Assembly: GCF_002900975.1 (NCBI RefSeq)
Contig: NZ_PJON01000002.1
Span: 434,001-498,000 of the forward strand
From: Tabrizicola aquatica
GTDB lineage: Bacteria > Pseudomonadota > Alphaproteobacteria > Rhodobacterales > Rhodobacteraceae
DNA length: 64,000 nt
Direction: 5' to 3'
Shown: piece by piece, positions 32,240-40,650 of the stretch
Layout of the letters: each line of letters opens with the position of its first letter
How positions within the stretch are numbered: position 1 is the first letter of the stretch
Program-made: the position numbers and the translations under genes
The notes under the pieces: model-generated
The model's database searches: none
Told to the model about the DNA's origin: nothing
Seen by the model: only the letters and a program-made list of their open reading frames with translations

Positions 32240-34702
32240 TCATCGCTTCGGCCCTTTCGGCGGGACAAAGCGTTTCGACGTATCGCGCGCATCGGTGCGC
32301 GGCTTTTCGGCGCGCGGTTTGTCAAAGGGCTTCTTCCCACCCGGCGCGGCGCTTTTGAACCCGCCGGGCTTTGCGCCCTCGCGCTTCACGAAAGGCCGGG
32401 CCTCGTCGCCCTTGGAGGCGTAGGTCTTTTTCGGACGATCGCCATCCTCACGCGGGCGGAAGCCTTCGCCCTTCGGGGCATAGGGCTTGCGGGCCGGCCG
32501 CTCGCCGTCCTCGCGCGGTTTGTAACCCTCGGTCCGGGGTTTGTAGCCCTCTGCCCGCGGCTTGTAGCCCTCGGACTTTCCAGCATAGGGCTTGCGCGCC
32601 GGCTGCTCGCCGGTGCCTTCCGACCGCTCGCGGGGTTTGTAGCCTTCCGTGCGCGGCTTGAACCCGTCGTCGCGCCGCTTGTATCCGCCCTCGGCCGCGT
32701 GGCTTTTGTAGCCTTCGGCGCGGGCCGGACGGTCGGCCGAACCGCCATGGCTTTTGAACCCGGTGGAGCGTGGGGCCGATTTCTGATCGGGCGACCAGCG
32801 CGGTTTGCGCGACTGATCGTCGGACCCGCCTTCCGGACGGGGCGTGCGGGCCTCATGGGGCTTGCGGGCCGGGCGGTCGTCCTTCCATTCGGACTTCCGC
32901 TCGGGCCGCGCCTCGGATGGGGTGGTGCGGGGGCGGTCGTCGTACTTGGCCTTTGGCTTCGGCGCGTATTCGGCGCGAGGGGCCTCGGCCTCGCCATCCT
33001 CGACCACGCGGGGCGGCTTCGGGGTATAGGCAGGTTTTTCGGCGCGTGCCGGGCGTTCGGCGCGCTCGGGCCGGGCCGGACGCTCGAACCGCGGCTTGTC
33101 AAAGCGCGGGCGCTCCAGGTCGGGTTCGCCCTCGATCCGTTCCATCATCAGGCCCTTGTCCAGGTCGGTCGGACCGCGGAACCGGTCCGCCACCGCCTCG
33201 GCGATCTGGACGAAGGTTTCATCCTCGCGCACGCGGATCGCGCCGATGCTGTCCTTGCCGATGCTGCCCGCGTCGCAAATCTTGGGCAGCAGCCAGCGCG
33301 CCTCGGCCCGGCCAGCCCGGCCGACGCCAATGCGGAACCAGACCGACGGCCCGAACTCGCCACGCTCACGCGGGGCGGATGGGGTGGGGATCGGGGCATC
33401 GGTGGACAGGACCTCGGGGGCCGAACGGCCCTCACGCCACAGCCGCACGAAGGCGGCCGCCAGCGATTCGGCGCCGAACTGTTCCAGAAGCTCGCCCGCA
33501 AGCACGGCCTCGTCGCCAACGGGCGCGGTCAGGGCCGGATGCTCCAGGATGCGAAGGTCGTCCTTGGCCTGCACGTCATCGGCACCCGGAGGTGCGCCCC
33601 ATTCCGCCGTCACCTTGGCCCCGGCCAGGAGGCGCTGCGCCTTCTTGAACTCGGCGGGGGCGACGATCAGCGCGGACACCCCCTTCTTGCCGGCCCGTCC
33701 GGTGCGGCCCGAGCGGTGCAACAGGGTTTCCGAATTGGACGGCAAGTCGGCATGGATCACCAGCTCCAGCCCCGGCAGGTCGATGCCCCGCGCCGCCACG
33801 TCGGTGGCGATGCAGACCCGGGCCCGGCCATCGCGCAACGCCTGAAGCGCGTGTGTCCTCTCTTGCTGCGAAAGCTCTCCCGAAAGCGCCACGACCTGAA
33901 AGCCGCGGTTGCCCATGCGCGCCAGCAGATGGTTCACGTTTACCCGCGTCTTGCAAAAGACGATGGCCGTGCGCGCATCGTAATAGCGCAGCACGTTGAA
34001 GATCGCATGCTCCCGGTCGCGTACCGCCACGCTTAGCGCGTGATACTCGATGTCGACATGCTGCTTGGCCTCACCCTGGGCCTGGATGCGCAGGGCGTCC
34101 TTCTGGAACTCACCCGCCAGCTTTTCGATTTCCTTCGGCACGGTGGCCGAGAACATCAGGGTCCGGCGCTCCGGCGGGGCGGCGGCCAGGATGAATTCCA
34201 GATCCTCGGCAAAGCCCAGGTCCAGCATCTCGTCCGCTTCATCCAGCACGGCCGCTTTCAGGCCGGACAGGTCAAGACTGCGGCGTTCGATATGGTCGCG
34301 CAGACGGCCGGGAGTACCGACGACGATATGCGCCCCCCGCTCCAGCGCGCGCTTTTCGGTGCGGTAGTCCATGCCGCCAACACAGGTGGCAATCTTGGCG
34401 CCCGCCCCGGCATACAGCCATTCCAACTCGCGTGCGACCTGAAGGGCAAGTTCGCGCGTGGGCGCGATGACAAGGGCCAGCGGGTGGTCTGCGTAAAGCA
34501 GCACGTCCTGGCCGTTCAGGATTTCCGGCGCGATGGCCAGACCGAAGGCCACGGTCTTGCCCGACCCGGTCTGCGCCGAGACCAGCATGTCGCGCCCGGC
34601 GACACCTTCCGCCAGGACCGCGTCCTGAACGGATGTCAGCGTCTCATAGCCCTTGTCGGCCAAAGCCTGCGCCAGCGGCGAGGCCACGTTCTCAATCGTC
34701 AT
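32240..34702 (-). CDS. DEAD-box RNA helicase with long basic repetitive tail
   Basis: 820 residues from ATG 34702. Residues 1-380 are a complete DEAD-box core: Q motif (YETLTSVQDAVL), AQTGSGKT, PTRELALQ, TPGRLRDH, DEADEMLD, SAT, ATDVAARGIDLPG and HRSGRTGRAG. A DbpA-type RNA-binding domain follows at about 465-545 (VWFRIGVGRAGRAEARWLLP). The last about 270 residues are disordered and rich in Lys, Arg, Pro, Glu and Gly. They contain repeats of the type EGYKPR and PARKPYA. The core suggests ribosome assembly or cold-shock RNA remodelling; the tail should bind RNA. The tail is far longer than in DbpA. Confidence 0.93.
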   Translation of the reverse strand: MTIENVASPLAQALADKGYETLTSVQDAVLAEGVAGRDMLVSAQTGSGKTVAFGLAIAPEILNGQDVLLYADHPLALVIAPTRELALQVARELEWLYAGAGAKIATCVGGMDYRTEKRALERGAHIVVGTPGRLRDHIERRSLDLSGLKAAVLDEADEMLDLGFAEDLEFILAAAPPERRTLMFSATVPKEIEKLAGEFQKDALRIQAQGEAKQHVDIEYHALSVAVRDREHAIFNVLRYYDARTAIVFCKTRVNVNHLLARMGNRGFQVVALSGELSQQERTHALQALRDGRARVCIATDVAARGIDLPGLELVIHADLPSNSETLLHRSGRTGRAGKKGVSALIVAPAEFKKAQRLLAGAKVTAEWGAPPGADDVQAKDDLRILEHPALTAPVGDEAVLAGELLEQFGAESLAAAFVRLWREGRSAPEVLSTDAPIPTPSAPRERGEFGPSVWFRIGVGRAGRAEARWLLPKICDAGSIGKDSIGAIRVREDETFVQIAEAVADRFRGPTDLDKGLMMERIEGEPDLERPRFDKPRFERPARPERAERPARAEKPAYTPKPPRVVEDGEAEAPRAEYAPKPKAKYDDRPRTTPSEARPERKSEWKDDRPARKPHEARTPRPEGGSDDQSRKPRWSPDQKSAPRSTGFKSHGGSADRPARAEGYKSHAAEGGYKRRDDGFKPRTEGYKPRERSEGTGEQPARKPYAGKSEGYKPRAEGYKPRTEGYKPREDGERPARKPYAPKGEGFRPREDGDRPKKTYASKGDEARPFVKREGAKPGGFKSAAPGGKKPFDKPRAEKPRTDARDTSKRFVPPKGPKR

Positions 34703-34857
34703 GGATGTCTTTCCAAAGGGGGGCGAAGCCATGCGCCCATGTAAGCCAAACGGCCCCTGTCCCCCTGGTGTGGGCCTCCTCGCCCACAGTCGCGGAATCT
34801 CGACCGTGCGGGGCAACTACCCGAAACAGAACGCGCTGTATAGGCCCGGAAAAACCG

Positions 34858-34888
34858 AAGGCCGCGCCCCTTGCGGGAGCGCGGCCTT
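34858..34888 (-). terminator. Terminator of tRNA-Leu
   Basis: AAGGCCGCGC pairs with GCGCGGCCTT (10-bp stem, 11-base loop), followed on the minus strand by CGGTTTTTCC. It lies 8 bases past the tRNA 3' end. Confidence 0.8.
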
Positions 34889-34895
34889 GAGGTAG

Positions 34896-34980
34896 TGGTG
34901 CCCAGAAGAGGACTCGAACCTCCACGCCTTGCAGCGCTGGTACCTGAAACCAGTGCGTCTACCAATTCCGCCATCTGGGC
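34896..34980 (-). tRNA. tRNA-Leu (anticodon CAG)
   Basis: On the minus strand the molecule starts GCCCAGATGGCGGAATTGG, pairs with the 3' stem TCTGGGC and ends with an encoded ACCA (discriminator A plus CCA). The D-arm GGTAGACGC, the anticodon loop TTCAGGT (anticodon CAG), a long class II variable arm and the T-arm GGTTCGAGTCC are all visible. The length of 85 bases including CCA fits tRNA-Leu. It decodes CUG, the main Leu codon in this GC-rich genome. Confidence 0.97.
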
Positions 34981-35133
34981 ACTGATGGGCGATGTAACGG
35001 CCCCGTTTGGGAGAGTCAACGGCCCGCGCAGCAAATTTCTTGCCTTAGGTTTTGCCTTGCCCGGCCCCGGCGCGGGGGGTATTGATCCGGCACGTTTCCG
35101 GTGCCTTTTCGGCGCTTTCGCAGGGGTGCGCAT

Positions 35134-36120
35134 ATGAGCAAGCTGGTCACCATCTTCGGCGGGTCGGGCTTTGTCGGCCGGTACATCGCGCGCCGCATGG
35201 CGAAAGAGGGTTGGCGCGTCCGCGTGGCCGTGCGCCGCCCGAACGAGGCGCTGTTCGTCCGTCCCTACGGCGTCGTCGGCCAGGTCGAGCCGGTGGCCTG
35301 CAACATCCGCGACGATGCCAGCGTGCGCGCGGTCATCCGGGGTGCGGATGCGGTGGTGAACTGCGTCGGCATCCTGAACCGCTCGGGCCGCAACACCTTT
35401 GACTCGGTGCAAGCCGAGGGCGCCGGCCGGATTGCCCGGATCGCGGCGGCGGAAGGGGTGGCGACCATGGTCCACCTTTCGGCCATCGGGGCGGATGCGC
35501 AGTCCGACAGCGACTATGCCCGCAGCAAGGCCGAAGGCGAGGCCGCCGTTCTGGCGGCTTTCCCGCAGGCGGTAATCCTGCGCCCCTCGATCATCTTCGG
35601 GACCGAGGACGGCTTCTTCAACCGTTTCGCCGGCATGACGCGAATGGGCCCCATCCTGCCTGTGGTTGGCGCCGACACGCGGTTCCAGCCGGTCCATGTC
35701 GATGATGTGGCCGCGGCGGCGGTCAAGGGCGTTCTGGGTCAAGCGGCCCCCGGCGTTTACGAACTTGGCGGGCCCGAGGTGGATACGTTCCGCGGCCTGA
35801 TGGGGCGGATGCTCAAGGTGATCCAACGCCGTCGGGCGGTGGTGAACGTGCCGTTCTTCGTGGCCAACATCATGGGCTTTGCCTTCGATGCGGTGCAGGC
35901 GGTCACCCTGGGCCTGATCGAGAACAAGATGATCACCCGCGACCAGGTGCGGAACCTGCGCCGCGACAACGTGGTCGCGGCGGGTGCCAAGGGCTTTGCC
36001 GACCTGGGGATCACGCCCACGGCGATGGAGGCCGTCCTGCCCGAGTATCTGTGGCGCTATCGCCCGTCGGGCCAGTACGCAGCGATCAAGGATTCGGCCA
36101 AGAACCTGAAGAAGGTCTGA
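35134..36120 (+). CDS. NDUFA9-like NAD(P)-binding protein (atypical SDR)
   Basis: 328 residues from ATG 35134. An N-terminal nucleotide-binding fold ([20 protein letters not shown]) and the segments [23 protein letters not shown] and [18 protein letters not shown] match the complex I NDUFA9 subunit-type proteins of alphaproteobacteria. These keep the Rossmann fold and bind NADPH but usually act structurally or in assembly. The catalytic Tyr-Lys pair appears as YARSKAEGE. The next gene's ATG overlaps its stop by one base. Confidence 0.9.
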   Translation: MSKLVTIFGGSGFVGRYIARRMAKEGWRVRVAVRRPNEALFVRPYGVVGQVEPVACNIRDDASVRAVIRGADAVVNCVGILNRSGRNTFDSVQAEGAGRIARIAAAEGVATMVHLSAIGADAQSDSDYARSKAEGEAAVLAAFPQAVILRPSIIFGTEDGFFNRFAGMTRMGPILPVVGADTRFQPVHVDDVAAAAVKGVLGQAAPGVYELGGPEVDTFRGLMGRMLKVIQRRRAVVNVPFFVANIMGFAFDAVQAVTLGLIENKMITRDQVRNLRRDNVVAAGAKGFADLGITPTAMEAVLPEYLWRYRPSGQYAAIKDSAKNLKKV

Positions 36121-37001
36121 TGCGTGGCCTGGCCCTTGCTCTGGCCTGTCTGGCCGGGCCGGGGGCGGCTCAGGACTTTGACCAGATCGGCGCGCTGTTC
36201 GTCGACCGTTGTGTGATGTGCCACTCGGGCGAGGATGCTCCGCTTGGCCTGCGGCTGGACAGCCTGGATGGCGTGCTTGCCGGCAGCGAAAATGGGCCGG
36301 TGGTGGCTGCGGGCGACATGGCCAGCCCGCTGTTGCAGCGGCTGCGTGGCGAGGCCGAGCCGCAGATGCCCCTGGACGGCCCGCCCTTCCTGGACCCCGA
36401 CCAGATCGCCATGGTCGAGGCCTGGGTCACGGCCGGGATGCCCGCTGGTACCGCCGCGACGACCCCGGTGGCCGAACGCCGTCGCCCCGCGCCGGGTGAG
36501 CCGGTGTTGTTCAGCGACGTCCAGCCCATCTTCCTGAAGGCCTGCGTCAAGTGCCACTCGGACAACTCCAAGCTTGGTGCCCCGCCCGAGGGGCTGCGTC
36601 TGGATACGCTTGAAAACATCCTGACCGGGGGAGAGTGGCTTGCCGTCCTGCCGGGCAACCCCGAGATGTCCGAGGTCTGGCGTCGGGTGGCGGGTCTGGC
36701 CGATCCCCGCATGCCGTTCGATGGCCCGCCCTGGCTGCCGGACGAGGATATCCGCCTGATCCGGGACTGGATCGCCCAGGGTGCGCCAAATGCCGAGGGG
36801 GTCGCGGCACCGATCCCGGTGGGCGCTTCGGTGCGGCTGCGCGGCATCCTGACCGACGACACCGAGATTGACGGCGCGCGGTTCACGGTCGATGCCAAGA
36901 CCCGCGTGGACGACCGGCCAGGGGTCGGTGACGAGGCCGAGATGCGCGGCCTAGTGCAGCCCGACGGATCGGTGCGCGCCGATCGGCTGCGTGACAGGTA
37001 G
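36120..37001 (+). CDS. Exported diheme c-type cytochrome-like protein
   Basis: 293 residues. A short signal peptide ([18 protein letters not shown]) is followed by two similar halves, each with a CxxCH heme site: CVMCHS near residue 37 and CVKCHS near residue 143. Each half also has a PLDGPPF/PFDGPPW-type segment, suggesting an internal duplication. The last about 60 residues (VRLRGILTDDTEIDGARFTV onward) resemble a DUF5666-type beta domain. It should be a periplasmic electron carrier or sensor. The ATG shares a base with the stop of the preceding gene, indicating a joint transcript; uppP starts 3 bases after its stop. Confidence 0.85.
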   Translation: MRGLALALACLAGPGAAQDFDQIGALFVDRCVMCHSGEDAPLGLRLDSLDGVLAGSENGPVVAAGDMASPLLQRLRGEAEPQMPLDGPPFLDPDQIAMVEAWVTAGMPAGTAATTPVAERRRPAPGEPVLFSDVQPIFLKACVKCHSDNSKLGAPPEGLRLDTLENILTGGEWLAVLPGNPEMSEVWRRVAGLADPRMPFDGPPWLPDEDIRLIRDWIAQGAPNAEGVAAPIPVGASVRLRGILTDDTEIDGARFTVDAKTRVDDRPGVGDEAEMRGLVQPDGSVRADRLRDR

Positions 37002-37004
37002 GAC

Positions 37005-37808
37005 ATGGAAAACCAGACCATCATCGCCGCCCTTCTGGGCTTTCTGGAAGGACTGACCGAATTTCTGCCCGTCTCCTCGACCGGGCACCTGCTGCTGGCC
37101 GGGCATTTCCTGGGCTTTGAAAGCAAAGGGAAAACCTTTGAGGTCGTGATCCAGCTGGGCGCGATTCTGGCGCTGACCTCGGTCTACGCGACGCTGGTGC
37201 TGCGGCTTTTGCTGCGGGCCCGGCATGAGGATGCGGCGCGGCGGGCGATCCTGTCGGTCCTGCTGGCTTTCCTGCCTGCTGTGGTAGTGGGGGTGCTGGC
37301 GCATGATTTCATCAAGACCGTCCTGTTCGAAAGCCCCGAGCTTATTGCCATAATGCTGATCCTGGGCGGCTTTGTGCTGCTGGTGATCGACCGCATCGCG
37401 CCCCCGCCCGTCCACCACGACGCGCTGGCGCTGCCGTTCGGCAAATCCCTGGCCATCGGGGTCGTTCAGTGCCTGGCCATGGTGCCGGGGGTCAGCCGCT
37501 CTGGCGCGACCATCGTGGGGGCCCTGATGATGGGGGTCGAGAAACGGGCGGCGGCGGAATTCTCGTTTCTTCTGTCCCTTCCGACCATGGGTGCAGCGGT
37601 GGCGTATGACTTGTTCAAGACCCGCAACGAACTGGACTTCGGCGCGGTGTGGGAGATTGCGGTGGGCTTCGGTGTGGCCTTCCTGACCGCGATCCTGGTG
37701 GTGCGCTGGGTGCTGAACTACATCAGCCGCAACGGCTATGCGCTGTTTGGCTGGTGGCGAATCATCGTGGGGTCAGTAGCTTTGTCTGTACTTTTGTTGG
37801 GATCTTGA
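37005..37808 (+). CDS. uppP: Undecaprenyl-diphosphatase
   Basis: 267 residues, the usual size of UppP/BacA. This integral membrane phosphatase recycles undecaprenyl pyrophosphate for peptidoglycan synthesis and gives bacitracin resistance. The catalytic motifs are present: EGLTEFLPVSSTGHL (residues 14-28) and PGVSRSGAT (about 159). About eight hydrophobic helices are seen. It closes the three-gene run with the NDUFA9-like and cytochrome genes. Confidence 0.96.
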   Translation: MENQTIIAALLGFLEGLTEFLPVSSTGHLLLAGHFLGFESKGKTFEVVIQLGAILALTSVYATLVLRLLLRARHEDAARRAILSVLLAFLPAVVVGVLAHDFIKTVLFESPELIAIMLILGGFVLLVIDRIAPPPVHHDALALPFGKSLAIGVVQCLAMVPGVSRSGATIVGALMMGVEKRAAAEFSFLLSLPTMGAAVAYDLFKTRNELDFGAVWEIAVGFGVAFLTAILVVRWVLNYISRNGYALFGWWRIIVGSVALSVLLLGS

Positions 37809-37820
37809 CCAGGTAGGGAA

Positions 37821-37905
37821 GTCATGCTGACCTATTAGTGGGCAAAAGCGGCAGCAATCCTGTCTCACCCATAAAAAAACCTGCAAATAGGTCAAGCATA
37901 CTGAC
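37821..37905. repeat. Imperfect inverted repeat upstream of gltD
   Basis: The left arm GTCATGCTGACCTATT (37821-37836) pairs imperfectly with AATAGGTCAAGCATACTGAC (37886-37905), leaving about 50 bases between. The region is AT-rich, with a run of seven A. It may be a gltD regulatory region or an old element end. Confidence 0.5.
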
Positions 37906-37969
37906 TTTTATTATCGTCTGATCCGCTGTACCACATCGCTCCCGAAAGAATCCGTTGGGAGGCGCAGCC

Positions 37970-39406
37970 GTGGCCACGCAGAAGATGCTGAAATTCGTCA
38001 CTGTCGGCAAAGAGATGCCTGAAAAACGTGACGCATCCTCGCGCGCCCAGGATTTCAACGAGATTTACCGGGAGTACGCCGACCGCAAGGCCGCCGAACA
38101 GGCCAGCCGCTGCTCCCAGTGCGGCGTGCCCTATTGCCAGTCGCATTGCCCCCTGCACAACAACATCCCGGACTGGCTGAAGCTGACCGCCGAGGGCCGT
38201 CTGCAAGAGGCCTACGAGATCAGCCAGGCCACCAACACCTTCCCGGAGATCTGCGGCCGCATCTGCCCGCAGGATCGCCTTTGCGAAGGCAACTGCGTGA
38301 TCGAGCAGTCGGGGCATGGCACGGTGACCATCGGGTCAGTCGAGAAGTACATCACCGACACCGCCTGGGAAGAAGGCTGGGTCAAGCCGATCCGTCCCCA
38401 TGCGGAACGGGCGGAATCCGTGGGCATCATCGGCGCGGGGCCGGGGGGCCTTGCGGCGGCGGACATGCTGCGGCGGCAGGGCGTGCAGGTCACGATCTAT
38501 GACCGCTACGACCGCTCGGGCGGGCTGATGACCTATGGCATCCCCGGCTTCAAGCTGGAGAAGGACGTGGTGGAACGCCGCAACGCCCAGCTTGCGGATG
38601 GGGGCGTGAACTTTGTCCTGAACTGCAACGTGGGCGAGGACATCACCTTTGACGCGATCCGGGGCCAGCATGATGCGGTGCTGATCGCGACGGGCGTCTA
38701 CAAGGCGCGGGATATAGAAGCCCCGGGCGTTGGGGCGCGGGGCATCGTGAAGGCGCTGGACTACCTGACGGTGTCGAACCGCAAGGGCTTTGGCGACGAC
38801 GTGCCCGAATATGAGAGCGGAGAGTTGAACGCAGCCGGCAAGCGCGTCGTGGTGATCGGCGGCGGCGACACGGCGATGGACTGCGTGCGGACGGCGATCC
38901 GTCAGGGCGCGTTGTCGGTCAAGTGCCTGTATCGCCGTGACCGGGCGAACATGCCGGGATCGCAGCGCGAAGTGCAGAATGCCGAGGAAGAAGGCGTTGA
39001 ATTCGTGTGGCTTTCTGCCCCCAAGGGCTTTACCGGCGGGACCGAGGTTGAGGGCGTGATGGTGCAGAAGATGCGCCTTGGTGCGCCCGACGCGACCGGC
39101 CGCCAGACGCCCGAGATCATCGAAGGCGCCGACTATGTCGAACCCGCCGATCTGGTGATCCAGGCGCTGGGGTTTGAACCCGAGGATCTGCCGACGCTGT
39201 GGGGTGTGCCGGAGTTGAAGGTGACCCGCTGGGGCACGATCAAGGCCGATTTCCGCACGCATGAGACCAGCCTGCCGGGCGTCTATGCGGCCGGAGATAT
39301 CGTGCGGGGCGCAAGCCTGGTCGTCTGGGCGATCCGCGACGGACGCGAGGCCGCCGAGGCGATCCTTGGGTATCTGGCACAGAGCGGGGCCGTGGCGGCA
39401 GAGTAG
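37970..39406 (+). CDS. gltD: Glutamate synthase (NADPH) small subunit
   Basis: GltD supplies electrons from NADPH to GltB for the GOGAT reaction (2-oxoglutarate plus glutamine to two glutamates). I take the GTG at 37970 as start, with GGGAGG 7 bases upstream, giving 478 residues. The N-terminal iron-sulfur Cys cluster is visible (CSQCGVPYCQSHCP, then CGRICPQDRLCEGNC). The FAD fold follows (GIIGAGPGGLAAADMLRR), then the NADPH fold (VVVIGGGDTAMDCVRTA) and the C-terminal YAAGDIVRGASLVVWAIRDG. gltB follows only after two other genes. Confidence 0.97.
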   Translation: MATQKMLKFVTVGKEMPEKRDASSRAQDFNEIYREYADRKAAEQASRCSQCGVPYCQSHCPLHNNIPDWLKLTAEGRLQEAYEISQATNTFPEICGRICPQDRLCEGNCVIEQSGHGTVTIGSVEKYITDTAWEEGWVKPIRPHAERAESVGIIGAGPGGLAAADMLRRQGVQVTIYDRYDRSGGLMTYGIPGFKLEKDVVERRNAQLADGGVNFVLNCNVGEDITFDAIRGQHDAVLIATGVYKARDIEAPGVGARGIVKALDYLTVSNRKGFGDDVPEYESGELNAAGKRVVVIGGGDTAMDCVRTAIRQGALSVKCLYRRDRANMPGSQREVQNAEEEGVEFVWLSAPKGFTGGTEVEGVMVQKMRLGAPDATGRQTPEIIEGADYVEPADLVIQALGFEPEDLPTLWGVPELKVTRWGTIKADFRTHETSLPGVYAAGDIVRGASLVVWAIRDGREAAEAILGYLAQSGAVAAE

Positions 39407-39473
39407 GCTACGGCCCGTCTACACTGCGTATGCCCTCCATGCAGACGCGCGCAGGGTGCGGCAAAAATTAAAC

Positions 39474-39493
39474 GTCAGGACATGTGACCTGAC
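39474..39493. promoter_or_regulatory. Short palindrome upstream of the exported protein gene
   Basis: GTCAGG, eight bases, CCTGAC, 18 bases before the start at 39512. It could be an operator; there is no other support. Confidence 0.3.
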
Positions 39494-39511
39494 TTCATTG
39501 GTGAAACGGCG

Positions 39512-40207
39512 ATGCGGAAGTTCCTGATCCTTGCCTGCCTGATCGCCCCGGCCGCCCCCGTGCTGGCCGGCACCTGGGAGGCACCCGCCGGCTGCGAAGC
39601 GTTCATGACCGTGCAGGCCAAGGCCTGCCGTGTCTCGCATTACTATCGCTGCGCGGCGGACCGCCCCGGCGAGCAATGGCGCGTCGATCTGGATCAGGAA
39701 GGGCCGTACTTCTTTTCGAAGATCGATGCCGAGGGGCAGTGGGTCGAAAGTTACGATCCGGTGATGCAACTGCTGGACCCGAACCCCGCCGATCCAGCCA
39801 GCCTGTCCGAATTGATCGCGCAAGGGGTGGATACCTGGAGCTTCAGCCTGTCGAAGGAAGACGGCAGCGGCTCGCGCGCCGAGGGCTATGACCGGCTGAC
39901 GGGGCAAAGCGTCACCATCGACGGAATCACGTTGAGTCAGACCGAGGTCGATTTCTCGGAATACGACCTGGCGGGCAATGTCCTGCGGCGGTCGCGCGGC
40001 AATGAATATGTCCACCCCGAATGGCGGCTGTTCTTTGCTGGGCCGGGCGAGACCGATCTGGGCGATGGACAGTGGCTGCCGATCGACGGCTCTCCGGTGC
40101 AGTTCGTGTTTCCGGGCGAGGACGGGTTTCTTGCAACCCAGCCGATCTTTGACTGCGACGCGCTGACCGCCTCGGTTCCGGTGGTGAGGGTCAGCCATGA
40201 GCCTTGA
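39512..40207 (+). CDS. Exported hypothetical protein
   Basis: 231 residues with a signal peptide (MRKFLILACLIAPAAPVLAG). The mature part is acidic, with a few Cys (CEAFMTVQAKACRVSHYYRC) and beta-type segments (YDRLTGQSVTIDGITLSQTE). I do not recognise the family. It lies between gltD and a GFA-family gene and overlaps the latter by 11 bases. Confidence 0.7.
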   Translation: MRKFLILACLIAPAAPVLAGTWEAPAGCEAFMTVQAKACRVSHYYRCAADRPGEQWRVDLDQEGPYFFSKIDAEGQWVESYDPVMQLLDPNPADPASLSELIAQGVDTWSFSLSKEDGSGSRAEGYDRLTGQSVTIDGITLSQTEVDFSEYDLAGNVLRRSRGNEYVHPEWRLFFAGPGETDLGDGQWLPIDGSPVQFVFPGEDGFLATQPIFDCDALTASVPVVRVSHEP

Positions 40208-40640
40208 GCGGGAAGGCGGATGCCTGTGCGGCGCGGTTCGCTTCACGGCGCGGCTGACGGGGACGAATTTTGGCGTTTGCCATTGCCCGATGTGCCGGAA
40301 GTGGACCGGCTCTGCCCTGCTGGGCATCACCGTTCCCGAGGGGAACGTGGCGTGGACGGGGGCGGAGCATATTGCGCGCCGCCAATCCTCGGCCTGGGGT
40401 GAGCGGGCGTGGTGCGCCGAGTGCGGCTCGGCCATCTGGTTCCGGGTGACGGTGGATGGGCCCTATGCAGGGAACGTGGAGCTGCCGGTGGGCCTGTTCG
40501 ACGATGCGAACGGGCTGACCATGACGAATGAGATCTATATCGACCACAAGCCCGACAGCTTCGCCTTTGCGGCGACGGATCGGCAAGTTTTGACGCGAGC
40601 GCAGTGCGTGGAAAAGTTCCCGCTTCTGGCCAGTGAATAA
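40197..40640 (+). CDS. GFA (glutathione-dependent formaldehyde-activating) family protein
   Basis: 147 residues. The zinc-binding Cys pattern of the GFA/Mss4-like fold is present: GGCLCGAVRF, FGVCHCPMCRKWTG and WCAECGSAIW. GFA enzymes combine formaldehyde with glutathione; many relatives have other unknown thiol chemistry. It starts inside the preceding gene's end and stops 10 bases before gltB, so it sits in a gltD-to-gltB run of genes. Confidence 0.88.
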   Translation: MSLEREGGCLCGAVRFTARLTGTNFGVCHCPMCRKWTGSALLGITVPEGNVAWTGAEHIARRQSSAWGERAWCAECGSAIWFRVTVDGPYAGNVELPVGLFDDANGLTMTNEIYIDHKPDSFAFAATDRQVLTRAQCVEKFPLLASE

Positions 40641-40650
40641 GGGGCAAGCC

